Notes under the pieces: model-generated
Told to the model about the DNA's origin: nothing
What the model saw: only the letters and a program-made list of their open reading frames with translations
The model's database searches: none
Translations under genes and position numbers: made by a program
In this document: in pieces, positions 1-38,789 of the stretch
Position numbering within the stretch: position 1 is the stretch's first letter
How the letters are laid out: the number at the start of each line of letters is the position of its first letter
Assembly (NCBI GenBank): GCA_024036415.1
Contig: JAMWET010000180.1
Span: 62,001-126,000, forward strand
Length of the DNA stretch: 64,000 bases
Direction of reading: 5' to 3'
From: Prochilodus magdalenae
Lineage: Eukaryota; Chordata; Actinopteri; Characiformes; Prochilodontidae

Positions 1-491
1 ACACACACAAACACAAACACACACAGACAAACAAACACACACAGACAAACAAACACACACACAAACACACACAGACAAACAAACACACACAGACAAACAA
101 ACACACACAGACAAACAAACACACACACAAACACACACAGACAAACAAACACACAAAGACACAGACAAAGACACACAGAAAAACACAGAGACACAGACAA
201 AGACACAAACACACACAAACACACACTAAGACACACAGACAAACACAGACAAAGACACAAAGACAAACACTGAAAAACACACAAACAACGACACAAACAC
301 ACACAAAGACAAACAGACAAATACACACGAAGACACATAGACAAACACAGAAAAACACACAAAGACACAAACACACACAAAGACATACAAAGAAACACAG
401 AAAAACACAGACAAACACACAGACAAAGACAAAGACACAAACACACACAAAGAAACACACACAAACGTACACACGCACGCACACACACAGA
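1..491. repeat. CA-rich degenerate simple repeat in intron 6
   Basis: About 490 bases of ACACACA, ACAGACAA and ACAAACA words with scattered changes. No fixed unit dominates, so it is an eroded CA microsatellite. It lies in adamtsl1 intron 6 and is cut by the window edge. Its complement has no stops over a long stretch and gives a meaningless Cys/Val/Ser-rich frame. Confidence 0.9.
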
Positions 492-657
492 GAAACTTTG
501 ATTGGTTTCTCCAATCAAACCTACACCACCTGGGACCCTCTCTTCCTTGCACTATACATATATGATAAATGCAATAAACGTTCAGTAACATAAACAACAT
601 AACTACTTGTTATCTTCTCAGTTCTGAATGGAAGCCCCTGGACCTACCAAGACTTAC

Positions 658-27232
<26,575 letters not shown>

Positions 27233-27342
27233 GCCTAGAGGGACGCGGAGTGACCAGCACGCGTGTGTTGGAGCGTGTGTGAGCTCAGCGCGTGCAGCTC
27301 CACTCTCAGTGGCTGTGTAAGTGTTGCTGTTCCAGCACTCAG

Positions 27343-27343
<1 letters not shown>

Positions 27344-27378
<35 letters not shown>

Positions 27379-27380
27379 GC
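27344..27380. repeat. (CT)n tract, GA on the gene strand, in the probable leader
   Basis: CTCTCTCTCTCTCT interrupted by TTT. On the adamtsl1 strand it would be read as alternating Arg-Glu if translated from the upstream ATG. Confidence 0.95.
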
Positions 27381-27637
27381 TTCTCTTCCAGAAGAGTCAG
27401 AGGGGTGCTTCTAGCCCCGAGAGCCTCCAACTGCCAACCAATCAGAAGAAGCCCTGCTAAACCAAACGCAAGACCCGGGTCAGCTGTACTTTCACTGACT
27501 CACACAATTTCTCTCTTTACCCCTTTCATTTCTTCCCTTCGCCTTCATCTGACTCTCTACCCTGCTTGTTTTTCCTCTCTGTCTCTTGGGCTCGACCACT
27601 GTTTTTCATCTCTCTCCCTGACCCCCCCCTCTTACTC

Positions 27638-27658
27638 TCTCTCTCTCTCTCTCTTTCA

Positions 27659-27726
<68 letters not shown>

Positions 27727-27742
27727 CTCTCTCTCTCTCTGC
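27638..27742. repeat. (CT)n microsatellite, GA on the gene strand
   Basis: About 105 bases of CT repeats with CTTT interruptions, 400-500 bases upstream of the adamtsl1 start codon. Gives spurious Ser/Leu-rich frames on one strand and Arg/Glu-rich ones on the other. Confidence 0.97.
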
Positions 27743-28100
27743 TTTCTGTCTTTTCCTCCAACTAATCTTAGTTTTGGCCTGTCCTGCAGTATCCACATCC
27801 CCAACGCTAGCTCTTACAATGGTCACCTTGGAAAAACTAGTCGATGACTAAATGGCCAAAAATTTCCATATCCAGATCCTCCACCACAGGCATTCTCTTT
27901 CTTCTCTCTCTCTCTCTCTTTCTGTATTTCTGTTCAAGTCTTTACTTTGCAGTTCATATTCTGTGACCCATACAAATGAGATGAAACGATCTCATCAAAC
28001 AAAGGCAAAAGACCTGGGACCTAAATCACAGCATTTCTGTTCTTTTTCAGTTTGAAGGAAAGAATCTCTGGGAACTTCAATGAAGTTCATTCAAAACATC

Positions 28101-29990
28101 TGCTTAGTGAAGGACACTCAGTAGGGGAAGAGACCGAGACATTCCCACATGAGTCTCTGGAGGACGACACTTAAGTTCTTTAAAATGTGATTTACTGAAA
28201 AGAGCATGTGCTAAAAATACAATAATAAAAATGAAAAGGTCTGATGATGCTACCTGCTTCTCATTCCTGGCACTGCCCATGAACACTGAGCAGCCAGTGC
28301 TGAGTTCCTTAATACGAATCCTAAATTATCCTGTTAACCATTTAGGTTTAGATCAGTCCATCCATCCATCCATCCATCCAGGTCATCTGAAGTCTAACCT
28401 AGCTCTCTAACAGCCATTCCTCCACCCATCCATCTATCCTAGCTGTCAATTATCTACATATCTATCACTCTCTTCATCCATCCCTCCAACCTACCTGTAT
28501 TGTCCATCCAGCCATCCATCTATCCATTCTACCTATCCCTCTATCCCTCTGCCTATCAATCTGTCCATCCATCCCCCATTCATTCATACATCTAAACTAC
28601 CTGTCTATCATCTGCCTATCCATCTATCAATTCATTTGTCCACTATACACATATAAATCAAATACACCAGTAAACAATCCAAAAAACTAAAAATTATACA
28701 GCTACAAGAAAAAGGATCCTAAAAGATTTATTTGGAGTAATCAGTTTTTGGTGGATGAATTTCTACAACACAAACCGTAAGACACCTTAAAGATGTTACC
28801 CGACAATACAATACTGCATAATGTTCAGTTTTTAGTCCCTGATTTTGCTGATTCTGAGATTTTTACATTGCTGACGCTCTTCCACTTTATACTGAGTACC
28901 CTATAGGTTCAGGTCCTTCAGCCATTTCAAACCATTACCATCTTAGTCTAATAAAGTGATATCATGTCTGAAACAGTGCAGTGGCTGGATCCTGCAGCTT
29001 TACGAGATGGCTCCTCTGAGGCAGTCCTCAGTGAATTTTATTAAAGAGGCATTAGATCTTATTGCTCTCTTGGATATCACTGTCATATTTGATTAGAAAA
29101 CTGGGAAAAGATTAAAAAATAGTGTGTAATGAGCAGCAAGCTCTGGTCTGGGGAACACTGCCTTCAGATTCATTACAACCATTCACTCCCTCACTACAGC
29201 TGCAGCGGGATTACAAAATTTATTGACCTGATAGCTGAGCAACCACATATGTCTACCAAGCTCCTTAACTTCAGTTCAAGTACGATGATATCATGCTCAG
29301 CCAAAGTTTGAGGTCATCAGCGTGTATCAAAGAGAAGCAGTCTGTAATTAAGAACCACCAGTAATGTGCTATTTGAAGGCTAATAATATAGAGATTTCGT
29401 AATACTGAATGACAAAACAACATTTAAGAGTGTATGAACAGATTATTCCAGTTATCACAAAAAGACATACAATGTTTTAGGAGGGAAATGACCTGTATAA
29501 CACTTTTATGATGCCCCCATATGTTTAGCTTATCACTCTTCCACTTTCTATTAAATGAGCAATATATGAGATAATGCAAATTTTTAAATTCATAGTAAAA
29601 CAATAGGGACATATGAACATGCTGTAGGGACAGTAATACCTCTATATCCTCTCATATTGGACTGATGGCAGACTCGACACTTCAGTGACTTACTCTGGTC
29701 TCTTGAGGTACAAAGTGGTATTATGAGACAGGGCAGACTGGAGCTAGCTGGTTTGCATGCTAACTTCAGTAGATATCTCTTCAGCATGATATATAGATGT
29801 CTTTGACACACTGCTAAAGCTGTTACTTCTTCACATTGTTAATCCTGGAATGCAAATGGCACCTTTACTTTGATAACTTAAGTTCATTTAAAAGCTATTT
29901 ATTTTATTACTTTAAAACTAATAGAACTCTTATTCCTGCCTACATAAGTTTAGGGTAGCCAGTCAGACCAAATGGCATTTGCTTATATCT
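28101..29990. other. 5' flank stretch, mostly featureless
   Basis: Contains a degenerate CCAT/CTAT tetranucleotide zone (28356-28660). Otherwise I see no gene, element or site. Confidence 0.6.
28356..28660. repeat. degenerate (CCAT)n/(CTAT)n tetranucleotide repeat
   Basis: Starts with a clean run of ATCC at 28358-28380, then TCCATCCA, TATCCATC and CTATCAAT words over 280 bases with many interruptions. Confidence 0.85.
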
Positions 29991-29994
29991 GTCT

Positions 29995-30400
29995 TACCAC
30001 TAAGCAGCTATTAAGTGGGTGGTGGACCATTCTCAGGACTGCAGTGACACTGATGTGGTTGGTATATGTTGTGCTGCTAAAGCTTTTAAACATCCCAGTG
30101 TCACCGCTAGACTGAGAAGAGTCCATTAACCAGAGCTATCTAGCCCACAGAACCATGTGGGCAGCTTCGTGTGACCATTGATGAACTAGAGGATTACCAA
30201 CACAAACTGTGTAGCATCAGTTAAGCTATCATCTCTGAATTTACATCTACAAGGTGGACCAGTAAGGTAGTAGTGTCTTATAAACTGGATAGTAAGTGGA
30301 CACAGCGGTTAAAAACTCCAGCAGCACTGCTGTGTCCATGTCCACTTGAACATGATATTCTGAACTAGGCTTCTGCCTTGTAAGTTCCATTTGGGAATGA
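29995..30400 (+). mobile_element. non-autonomous DNA element, most complete internal copy
   Basis: Carries in order GGTGGACCATTCTCAGGACT, GCAGTGACACTGATGTGG, GAGAAGAGTCCATTAACC, TTTACATCTACAAGGTGGAC and AACTCCAGCAGCACTGCTGT. It is uninterrupted where the intron 4 copy is split by the Tc1-like insertion, and so serves as the pre-insertion reference. Confidence 0.75.
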
Positions 30401-30429
30401 AATGACCTGCTAGAGTTATTAATGGGACA

Positions 30430-31250
30430 CATGTCTGCATCTTGTGATTATTGGCATTTTAGTTGTGTAGGAATTGTCAAGGATTGTTGTATAAACATGT
30501 TATTTAGTGCTTTTTCTAAACATTACATTTTCAAGTCACACGGAAGTCAACCATGGAACTGCTGTTCGTACTCTTTGATTAGGAATTCCTCACCCTCACC
30601 ATTGGCCATAAGTCTGGACTCTTTTTCATAGAGTGCAATGTCGACTGCTCTCCATGTAGAAGATCAGTGCTTGATATTACACAGGACATTCACCCTGTAG
30701 GCATCATAACGCAAAGTCCTTTTCAACAACTGAGATATAGACACAAGTATGAAACTAAGTAAAAAAAAAAAAAATGTAGCGCACTTTTTACATCAAAGGT
30801 CACTATCAAATTAAAGCTAGAAGAAATGGTGGTTCATTCCAAAACAAACAGTCAGCAACTTTAATCACTGTGGGGAACAAACTCTTTCATCCCAGACATA
30901 CACATACTCCATTCGCTTTCCAGAGGGCTATTGCATATCATATAAGCATGCCAAAATAAACGGTTGGCAAGTGAATGACTTTCAAGGCATCAAGAGGAAA
31001 TGAACTTCATGATTGGCACCTCGTGTAGACACTTCATCAGCTAAACAAAAGATGATCAAAGTTTTGTTTCAATGGCTTTACCATACCTGTAGTCTGTCAG
31101 TCAAATTCTACCTTAATATGCTTTATCTAACAAGGTCAAAGGTTAAATCCCTCAGTGAACTAGGAACACGTAATATGTGAATATTTAAAAAATATACACA
31201 TTGCAAAATATTAAAAGTAATCAAAACATTAGCTAGCAACTTAATCTCAA
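30430..31250. other. 5' flank stretch without recognised features
   Basis: AT-rich DNA with a poly-A run at about 30761-30774. Nothing else seen. Confidence 0.5.
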
Positions 31251-31275
31251 ACCTCTAGGCAGGGTTGCGTAGTAA

Positions 31276-31535
31276 AGGAATATATCGTCGCTGTCCAAAG
31301 AAAAACAAGTATCTCCAAATTAGCAAATTTACAGGAAAGGCCAAAACCCAATTTAATTTTAATGCAAGTCAGTTTTCTCCAAGCAATCTTTTGGCTATTT
31401 CTGTTTGTCCATTCATCATGAAATTCACACACAGTGTAAACACCCGCTCATGTGATCAAACGATGAATAAAAGTGAAAATCGTCAAAAATGGAGATACAT
31501 GTTTTTCATTGGACAGCGACGATATGTAACAAGGT
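31276..31535. mobile_element. MITE-like element with about 36-bp terminal inverted repeats
   Basis: TATCGTCGCTGTCCAAAG and AGTATCTCCA at about 31282-31317 pair with TGGAGATACATG and CATTGGACAGCGACGATA at about 31490-31525, with only two or three mismatches. The interior of about 170 bases is non-coding. One terminus recurs near 21600. Confidence 0.8.
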
Positions 31536-31689
31536 TTCATGATACAGAAACTATATTCTGGTATAGCTACAGTCAAAAGGGTCAAATCAGATTAAAGGCT
31601 CATAATAAAAACATGGTGATTACCAGCAGGATTACATTTAAACACAAACGCCTAATCTGTAGGGTAAAACATTGTTAAAGTAACCCTCC

Positions 31690-32390
31690 CAGCCCTGCAA
31701 CACAGCATTCTACAAATCAAGCAAATTAGAGGGGCACTCCGGCCAATAGAAAGAATTGCTCCATCTGTTGTAAACATGTCTGCTCATCTCCTAACATGGT
31801 GCCACAACAGTACACAGGGTAAGACTTTCCAGGTTAAATAATAGGAAAACCTCCTTCTGATTGAAGGGGGGAGGAACTTTGGGCCGAATGCATAAGGGCT
31901 GTTTGAATTCTTCTCCCATCGCTAGCTGAGGCAAGATGGAGGCTAGAAAACTAACTGCACTTTAAGAAAGCAGAATATCATGCCTGTATTTATCCGCCTC
32001 CACATTAGTGCATTATTGCTTAAGGGGGGATTTGTGAAATGCATGCTGGGTACTGTAGTGAGGGAACAGTGACTGAGGTAAAACACTGGTTCTGTCAAAC
32101 CAATGAGGCTGAGGAAAACCACGCAGCACTGCAGTATACTACACAAGGCAGCAAATAACATATTAAATGCTATTTTTAGGCTGGAATGCTCCTTTGGAGT
32201 ACAGATGCAACGGTTTCTGGTATCACGTAGTGGGTTGCTTCACATTATGAGCACATTTACAGTGTTGGATCAAGATCTTTAGGCAGGGAGTATCAGTAGT
32301 TTGATCAGAGCAAACAATGATGTTCATTCACAGTGACTCAGGACTTCATATTGATTACTCACATAAATAGCTTTAAGCTTCTCTGAGAGT
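31690..32390. other. 5' flank stretch without recognised features
   Basis: Unique-looking sequence with no supported feature. Confidence 0.4.
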
Positions 32391-32403
32391 GTTTTTTCAT
32401 TTA

Positions 32404-32535
32404 TGTAATAATAATAATATAATAATAACAAGAATAATAACAATAACAATAATAATAGTAACAACAACAACAATAAGACTAATACTACTGCTACTAACAA
32501 CAACAACAACAACAACAACAATTATTATTATTATC
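32404..32535. repeat. (AAT)n/(AAC)n trinucleotide repeat
   Basis: AATAATAATA grading to AACAACAACA and back to TTATTATTAT. It gives a Leu/Val frame on the minus strand that is not a gene. Confidence 0.95.
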
Positions 32536-32539
32536 ACAA

Positions 32540-35500
32540 ATTAAATTGGCATGGCATGTGAAGTGCCTTTACAACATAGAAGTGCAGTAGAAAAAAGGGG
32601 TAGGTAAAAGTCCCCAGATCTCCAACATCTTTCCATTTGCCCTTTGAGTTATTTCTGACACCGACTGTCAGCAACAGATATTTAGAATGGTATAAGCAGT
32701 TAAGGGAGAGTGACTCATGACAGGCCTTCTTCAGAGCGTTGAATGTTTTTCATATAACCTGTGTTGCATCAGATCTACAGTCGGAACAGATGCTCGTGAG
32801 TGAAAACAAGCCTCATGACAAAGACAGGCAGCCTCCCATATGCTTTTACAGCATGTACGAAAAGACTGAGTACATATCCATCTTTCACTGCATAAAAGTT
32901 ATATGGCAATCAAAAAAGAAAAGCGGTCAGTCCTGGGCCCCATGCTGTGCCGACTTACACAGGAATCAGCACTGAAGTCCAAAGTCCAAAGCGCAACATG
33001 AAATAAACAATCTCAAGCAAAAAAAAGTGGAAAATTGATTGAGGCACTTCAATAAAGGACAGGCGTGAGATAATGATGACGATGATGTAGTGAGGTCTCT
33101 CGAAACCTTAGATGCCAAGAGATTGAGAGTTGCCAGCGCAGTCATCCAGACCTTTTCTACCATTTTCCCAAGTACGCTGGGAAAGAACGAAGGAACGAAT
33201 CAAGCTGCCCCAGCCAGGTTTTAGTCTTTTGGTCTGCTGGTGATTGGGCTATGTCCGCAATGAATGAATTGATATTGTCCGGTGTGATTAAAAACCTGAT
33301 CACTGTCCAAGAACTGAAGATAGAGTTGTGTTGTTTCTAACAATGGCTGTTTTTTAGTATTTGATTCGATTTAGTCAATGCCAATTGACACACAACATTA
33401 TTGGACAGCCCCTCATGCTTGGAGGAAAACAAAAACTGCCTATTCAGTTATATTAGCTAACAGATGTCTGCTTTGGCTAACATCATGCTGAGTGATGGGG
33501 AGAGGGAGGGCCATCCTACCCAGAAAGAACCAATAACGCCTTCTTGGAAGAGACATCCCTACAGGGGGACTAAACTCACAACCTCCTGATGTGTACTATG
33601 GTTCCGCAAAGTAAATACAAAGCTAACCAAATTAGCTCAGAACTCTCTTTCATCTGTTTGCAACTTCTTTTACCTAATAAGCAGCTTGTCACGATCATTG
33701 TTGTCACTTTGCATCCAGTGGTTAGTGAAATTATACAGCTGCAATGAAAAATAACTGTTATCAGATGGCAGCATGAACAACCAATTAGACTATTAGGTTA
33801 AAGCTGAATCATTTCCCATGGAAAGGTAAGTCTGACTCCATATTCACGTCCGTAAGTTACAGAAAACAAAGCAATGTAGTTCTCTCTAGTTGACGAAATG
33901 TATTATCATGTGAAACTTTTTTCCTGTTTTCCATGGTCACGCTCCCTGGCCTCCTTTTCCATTTGGCTAGTTAGATGAGGTGGCCGTCATCCTGCACTGA
34001 CAGTATAATCAGATCATGTAGATCTTGATCTAACACCAGCACAGGAGAAAGAAAGAGAGCTCATATTACGGGGGTTCCAAAACCTGACATTAAACTCTGC
34101 GTCCAAGGCTCTTCTCCCAAGAGAAAGGTAAAATTGTTTGAGTGGGATAAATGGTGCCCCCCCCCCAATAAACGACGCATGTGCTCGGGACGTGATTTAC
34201 ACTAAAGTCATAATTTAAAAGCTTTCCAGGCCCAGATATAAAATGTTTTACCAGGAAAGGAACTTTACAGCCCGCAGCTGAAAATCAACCACAAGTCCTA
34301 AAATGCAAGGATTAAAATAAAAACTTAATTCTCTGACGCCCGTATCCTTTTCGCTTTCTCTTTGGGGGCTGGGGAGGAGCAGTTTGCACAAATACAGTGT
34401 GACAGAACATGGAAAACGAATCCTGTAACAGATACACTGAGCCTTTCTTGAGACTACTTTGAAAGAGATATGCGTATTTCTTTGCATAAATACTTTTTAT
34501 GGATGTAACAAAAAACTTTGATGAAGTCATATGAGTGTTTCCTAAAAGCCCAGGCCAAATCTTTAGGTCACTGCAATGCTTTACTCCTATATAGACAATC
34601 CTAGCCACACTCTTCTATGTTGTTAGGATACTTATGTACCCTACATGCACTAAACACTGTAAAAATAAAGGCTCCTAAATGGTTCTTAGCTTGGATTTAA
34701 TGTTCTAGGATTATTTTCCACTGACATAGATGGTTTACATTATATGGAGCTTCCTTAAAGAGCTTCTTCTCACTACCACATCTCATTTGCAAACAAGGTC
34801 CAAGTAGAACCTGTTGTTCATCTATGGTCTCACTCCAAAAAGCTCTTTTTGGCACCATTATTTTTTGGACTGTACAGTACAAGGACATCTTCAAATTGCC
34901 CCTCATTTGCCATCATTATGAACCTCATCAAATGTTTATCAGAAACATCACCATCAAAGATCATTATCATTATCGTCATCATCGCTCTAGCAACGTTCCT
35001 GTATCCCAGATACTGCTGTTGGTCTGTTGCAAGGTGAAGACATTTTGAGTGGTCATCGCAACACAAGGCAAGCCATTTTCACTCGCTTGGAGCTTTCTGG
35101 TATTCCAGAGATGATAGATTTACTCACTCATAAACAACTCCATGGAGAGCTCACTCTCAGTCTGACTTTCTCAGGCCAATCCATTCTGGGTAAATAAGGT
35201 TCACATGGGAGTGACAAATGCTAGAGTGACTGATTGTGGAGTCTGTACTCTTCTACTGCTCACCTCCTGTCCTTCCCATCATCCACCACTCTACAGGAAG
35301 ATCTGGGTCTGTACTATATCTTTAACTCCTTAAGCTGCAAGAACCTGCATGTATACTCATTTCTATGCCCTACTGTCAGGAATACATAACCTACATATTA
35401 GCGTCATAGGAGTTAATGAAGACATTAGAGTAGTTGGTGAATTAAAAGCCTTGATAGAAACAACTAGAGATCTATTCTGATTCTTCATCAAATCTAGAAC

Positions 35501-35990
35501 AGTAGCACATGGCAATTTCTAACAATTAGGCTGCATGATATTAGGAGCCACGTGTAGCTTAATGTTAACATCAGAATGGGTCAAATCTAAAGTGGCTTTT
35601 CAGGAAAAAAAAAGTGATTATGAACAATATTCAAAGTTTCATATACCACAGTTATTAGTGACTAGGTATTGTGATTGGCTGGGATAACCAATCACAGCTT
35701 ATCTCCTTATGGCACCTTATAATGATCCACTAAGTGATTTTTCTCACTACATAGTCTGCAATAAAATACTACTAGAAATTCACGCATTGACTTTAGGTTA
35801 CCTGAAGCCAAATAGGAAAAATTTTAAGTACATAATTAAACCCATAAGGTTACAGCATTTTTACAGCCAGGGAGTGACTTCATAACTGTGTGGTAAAGAA
35901 GTGACTAGGGTGACAGGAAGCAGATGTTTGACTGATATGCAGAATGAATGACTGTAAAACCGCAGTTTGTGTTTGTGACGTATACAGACG
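32540..35990. other. 5' flank stretch, mostly unique
   Basis: One MITE-like element (34650-34880) and a C run at 34159-34167. No coding exon is supported. Confidence 0.5.
34650..34880. mobile_element. possible MITE with imperfect terminal inverted repeats
   Basis: ACTGTAAAAATAAAGGCTCC at the left pairs loosely with the reverse complement of the right end, and GGTTCTT-type words recur at 17805-17920, 23990-24070 and 60610-60700. Weak evidence. Confidence 0.35.
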
Positions 35991-35999
35991 AAACACATA

Positions 36000-36275
36000 A
36001 AAACATTTATTCATTCATCATCCAAACTGCTTATAACCAGGGCGCTAGAGCCTAGCCCAGCAGTAACAAGGCAGGAAACACCCTGGACAGGTTGCCAACC
36101 CATCACAGGATATACACATTCACATGAAGGGGCAATTTAGAAACTCCAACCCAATTGCAGACACTGGGAGAACATGCATACTCCACAGAGCAGTCCTTAG
36201 TTGAAGTCCTCATTGCCTGGCTTGGGAGTAGAACCCTGGCCTTTCTGGCTGTGAGGTGGCAGCACTATTAAGTAT
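36000..36275 (-). mobile_element. tRNA-like SINE copy 1
   Basis: On the minus strand: head with GCTGCCACCTCACAGC and a degenerate B box (GGTTCTACTCCC), then GAGTATGCATGTTCTCCCAG, AATTGCCCCTTCATGTG, CCTGTCCAGGGTGT, and a tail ending GGATGATGAATGAATAAA. Same family as 49810-50150, 55985-56345 and 56935-57235. Confidence 0.8.
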
Positions 36276-36279
36276 GCAC

Positions 36280-38400
36280 AGTGGCCAATATGTAAGGACA
36301 TCTTACTCGCTTCAAACAAGCCTCTGTTTTTAGAAACAGGGTGCTGTAATCTCGCAAACTTCACAACTTTTGCCATCGCATGCAGAGCAGGCACTGCTTG
36401 CTACTGGTGACTAAGAAAGAAAAAAAGGCCAGCTGTGCTTCTGTTATTAATTTATACAAGTTATACAAGTTTCATGCAATATTCAGGAAAAATGGCAATC
36501 GCTAGACTCCACTGAACCATCAGTAGGTCTACAGACATAAGGCCTGTAGCATCCCGCCTATGACTGCAGCACAGCCGTGCCAAATAACTCAAACTATAGC
36601 TATGCCTCTCCAGCATTATTGCGCAAGTATTGGAACAGAAGACGTGGTGTCTCAAGCAGGAATAAATAAAGCCTCTCGAGAGGACGAGCCTGTTTTTGTG
36701 GGAGTGATTGGAAGGCTTCCTCATTTGTCTAGAGTTCTGAAAGAAGTTAGCCATGAAATCATCAGCAGGGGGTGGAACAGCGGAATGATACAATCATTCC
36801 CAGCCTAATAGTAACTTTGCTCAGCAGGTCAGATCATTTATCAGACACCGTACACATGGAGACTTGGCATCGCCTTCGGACAATCGGAGAGATATACATT
36901 TTGTGAAATGCACAGCGTGTGGTAATGAAGTTCTACATAGCAGAGTTTAAGCTGACCGCAGGATTGCGGATAGTCAAAGAAAATGAAATGAAATTTGTTT
37001 CACACCAGGTGGGATGTGCAAAATATTATACTTGCGGAGGGCCTCAAGGTTATTTGGTGAACAGCATAAGACAACCTGCACCTCATTTCCCCAGACAAAT
37101 GATACACCACTCTCTACCATCAGACTCTCAGGCTTGAAATATTTTCCCTCTAAATAAACCAGGGAGGAAAACCTAAGGTATTTATAACATCCTGAATCTC
37201 TGTGCACAGATTCCTTCCCTGCTAACCCTGTCACGCAGACACAGAGGCACTTTTAGGAGATTTTAGGAGAGATTTGGGGCAAACTCCGGAGCACTTCCCC
37301 TGGATTAGCACTCACACTCGCTCCAACTTCACCACCCAAACTGTGACATGGGACTTTAGTGGAGGAAACCCCTCACCTCACTCTGCGGAAGGAGGTATAA
37401 ATCACAAGTGTTAAGTGGCTGTAAGTTTGACTGTGTTGGGGAAAATGGAAGTAAAAGAAATAAGGACGGTATGAGCTGAGCAAGGGTGGTCTGAATGCAC
37501 AGACGTATGCAAAATTTGCGACCATGCTCATATTACAAGGTGTTAATGTCGAAAAGTTCAAAACACATCCTTCACAGAAAACACGGCATTGCACAATCAC
37601 GCTATTACTAAGACATGACTGCAGTTTATTTGCTGAATGTAACATACTGGACACGAAATAACATGCAGGAGAGACCAGGAAGGGCTGTAAGACTTTTTGG
37701 AGTCTCAGCTTCTGCTAACTTTGTGGTAGTTTACGCAATACCTTTCGAAGGTTTCCATAAAATACCCATATTCTGCTGTAACAAATAACCATAGTGTGTA
37801 AATCTGCTGCAAAATGAGCATGTCTGTGCCAAATACAAAGAGTTCCCATTACAGGGATAGGTTGAACCAGTAATTATAAATTGTCTTTCCCTAAAACTTT
37901 AAAGCAGCACAACTAACATTAAACCTTTCCACTTGTGCCTAAATATTTTAAACCCACATGTGCATGAGTGTTAGTTTAAGAGAGAGAAGAAGATGCCATA
38001 GGATGCCAAGTGATATCACACCTGTTGTTTATTCCTGATTGATGAAATTGGAGGGTGTCTGAACCTGCATATCACATCCCTCTCTTACCACACTTGTTGA
38101 GATGATGGCCGCTTTGTAGGAATTTAATAACCCAATATCTGCAGAAAATTAGATTTTGCCAGTAAACCATTCAATGCAATTACATGCACTTGGTTAATCA
38201 GATAATAGGGAAATTCCAGGTCTGTATGAGTCAAGCAGTAATCAGATTTCTGCTTTGCAAACCAGTCAATAACTCCCAGAAGATGACATCAAGTAGAGAA
38301 AAAGTCCAACTTCCTGACATTTTTTAAACATCAGGTCATTTTCCTCGAAAAAAAACAAGAACATACATCATTTAGAAGATGATAATATTTAAATCCTTCA
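36280..38400. other. 5' flank stretch, low repeat content
   Basis: About 36830-37340 looks like conserved noncoding DNA in texture; the rest is unremarkable. No exon is seen. Confidence 0.35.
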
Positions 38401-38404
38401 TTTC

Positions 38405-38780
38405 ATTATTTTGACGTGGAGAGTGATGAGGAGGCAGGATGCAATTGCAAGTTTGACTGATTTACTAAAACCCAAAACAAGCCAGAAACAAAAGCAACCC
38501 ACAAAAGTAACAGAATAAGAACACAGACCAGAGTAACAGAACAACCAACTGGGTGACAAAACACCAAGCCACCATTAAGGTACCAACAGGGAATGTAAAT
38601 ACACAAGGGCTAACCAGGAACACCTAGGAACGGGCAGATCTACAAGTGAGCGGAAACAGGAGGAGTTATAAACACAGAAATACACGGCACAGGACATAGG
38701 ACAGGACAATGACATCAGAGCAACAGATACAGAAACAGACAAACAGAGACAAACAGTGCAACCCAACACAGGATGTGACA
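38405..38780 (-). mobile_element. solo-LTR-like repeat
   Basis: On the minus strand it begins TGTCACATCCTGTGTTGGG, continues T/C/G-rich with CTGTTTGTCTC words, a TGTATTT promoter-like zone and ends near the 38405 flank. Layout as at 10125-10495. No coding interior, so a solo LTR or LTR fragment. Confidence 0.5.
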
Positions 38781-38789
38781 GTCACGCAT

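Larger units (their letters stand above)
27233..28100 (-). promoter_or_regulatory. adamtsl1: adamtsl1 leader and proximal 5' flank with GA/CT tracts
   Basis: Region upstream of the start codon. It holds two GA tracts on the gene strand and no TATA box that I can find in the correct orientation. Transcription starts cannot be fixed from sequence. An ATG at 27430 is in frame with the main start across 66 sense codons. Confidence 0.5.

Noticed and set aside
226..600. Minus-strand 124-codon Cys/Val/Ser-rich frame at the left edge
   Set aside because: It reads through CA-rich simple repeat. It does not match the next expected adamtsl1 spacer exon.
27321..27851. Plus-strand 176-codon Ser/Leu-rich frame
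   Set aside because: Produced by CT microsatellites beside adamtsl1 exon 1; opposite to the gene and without any domain.
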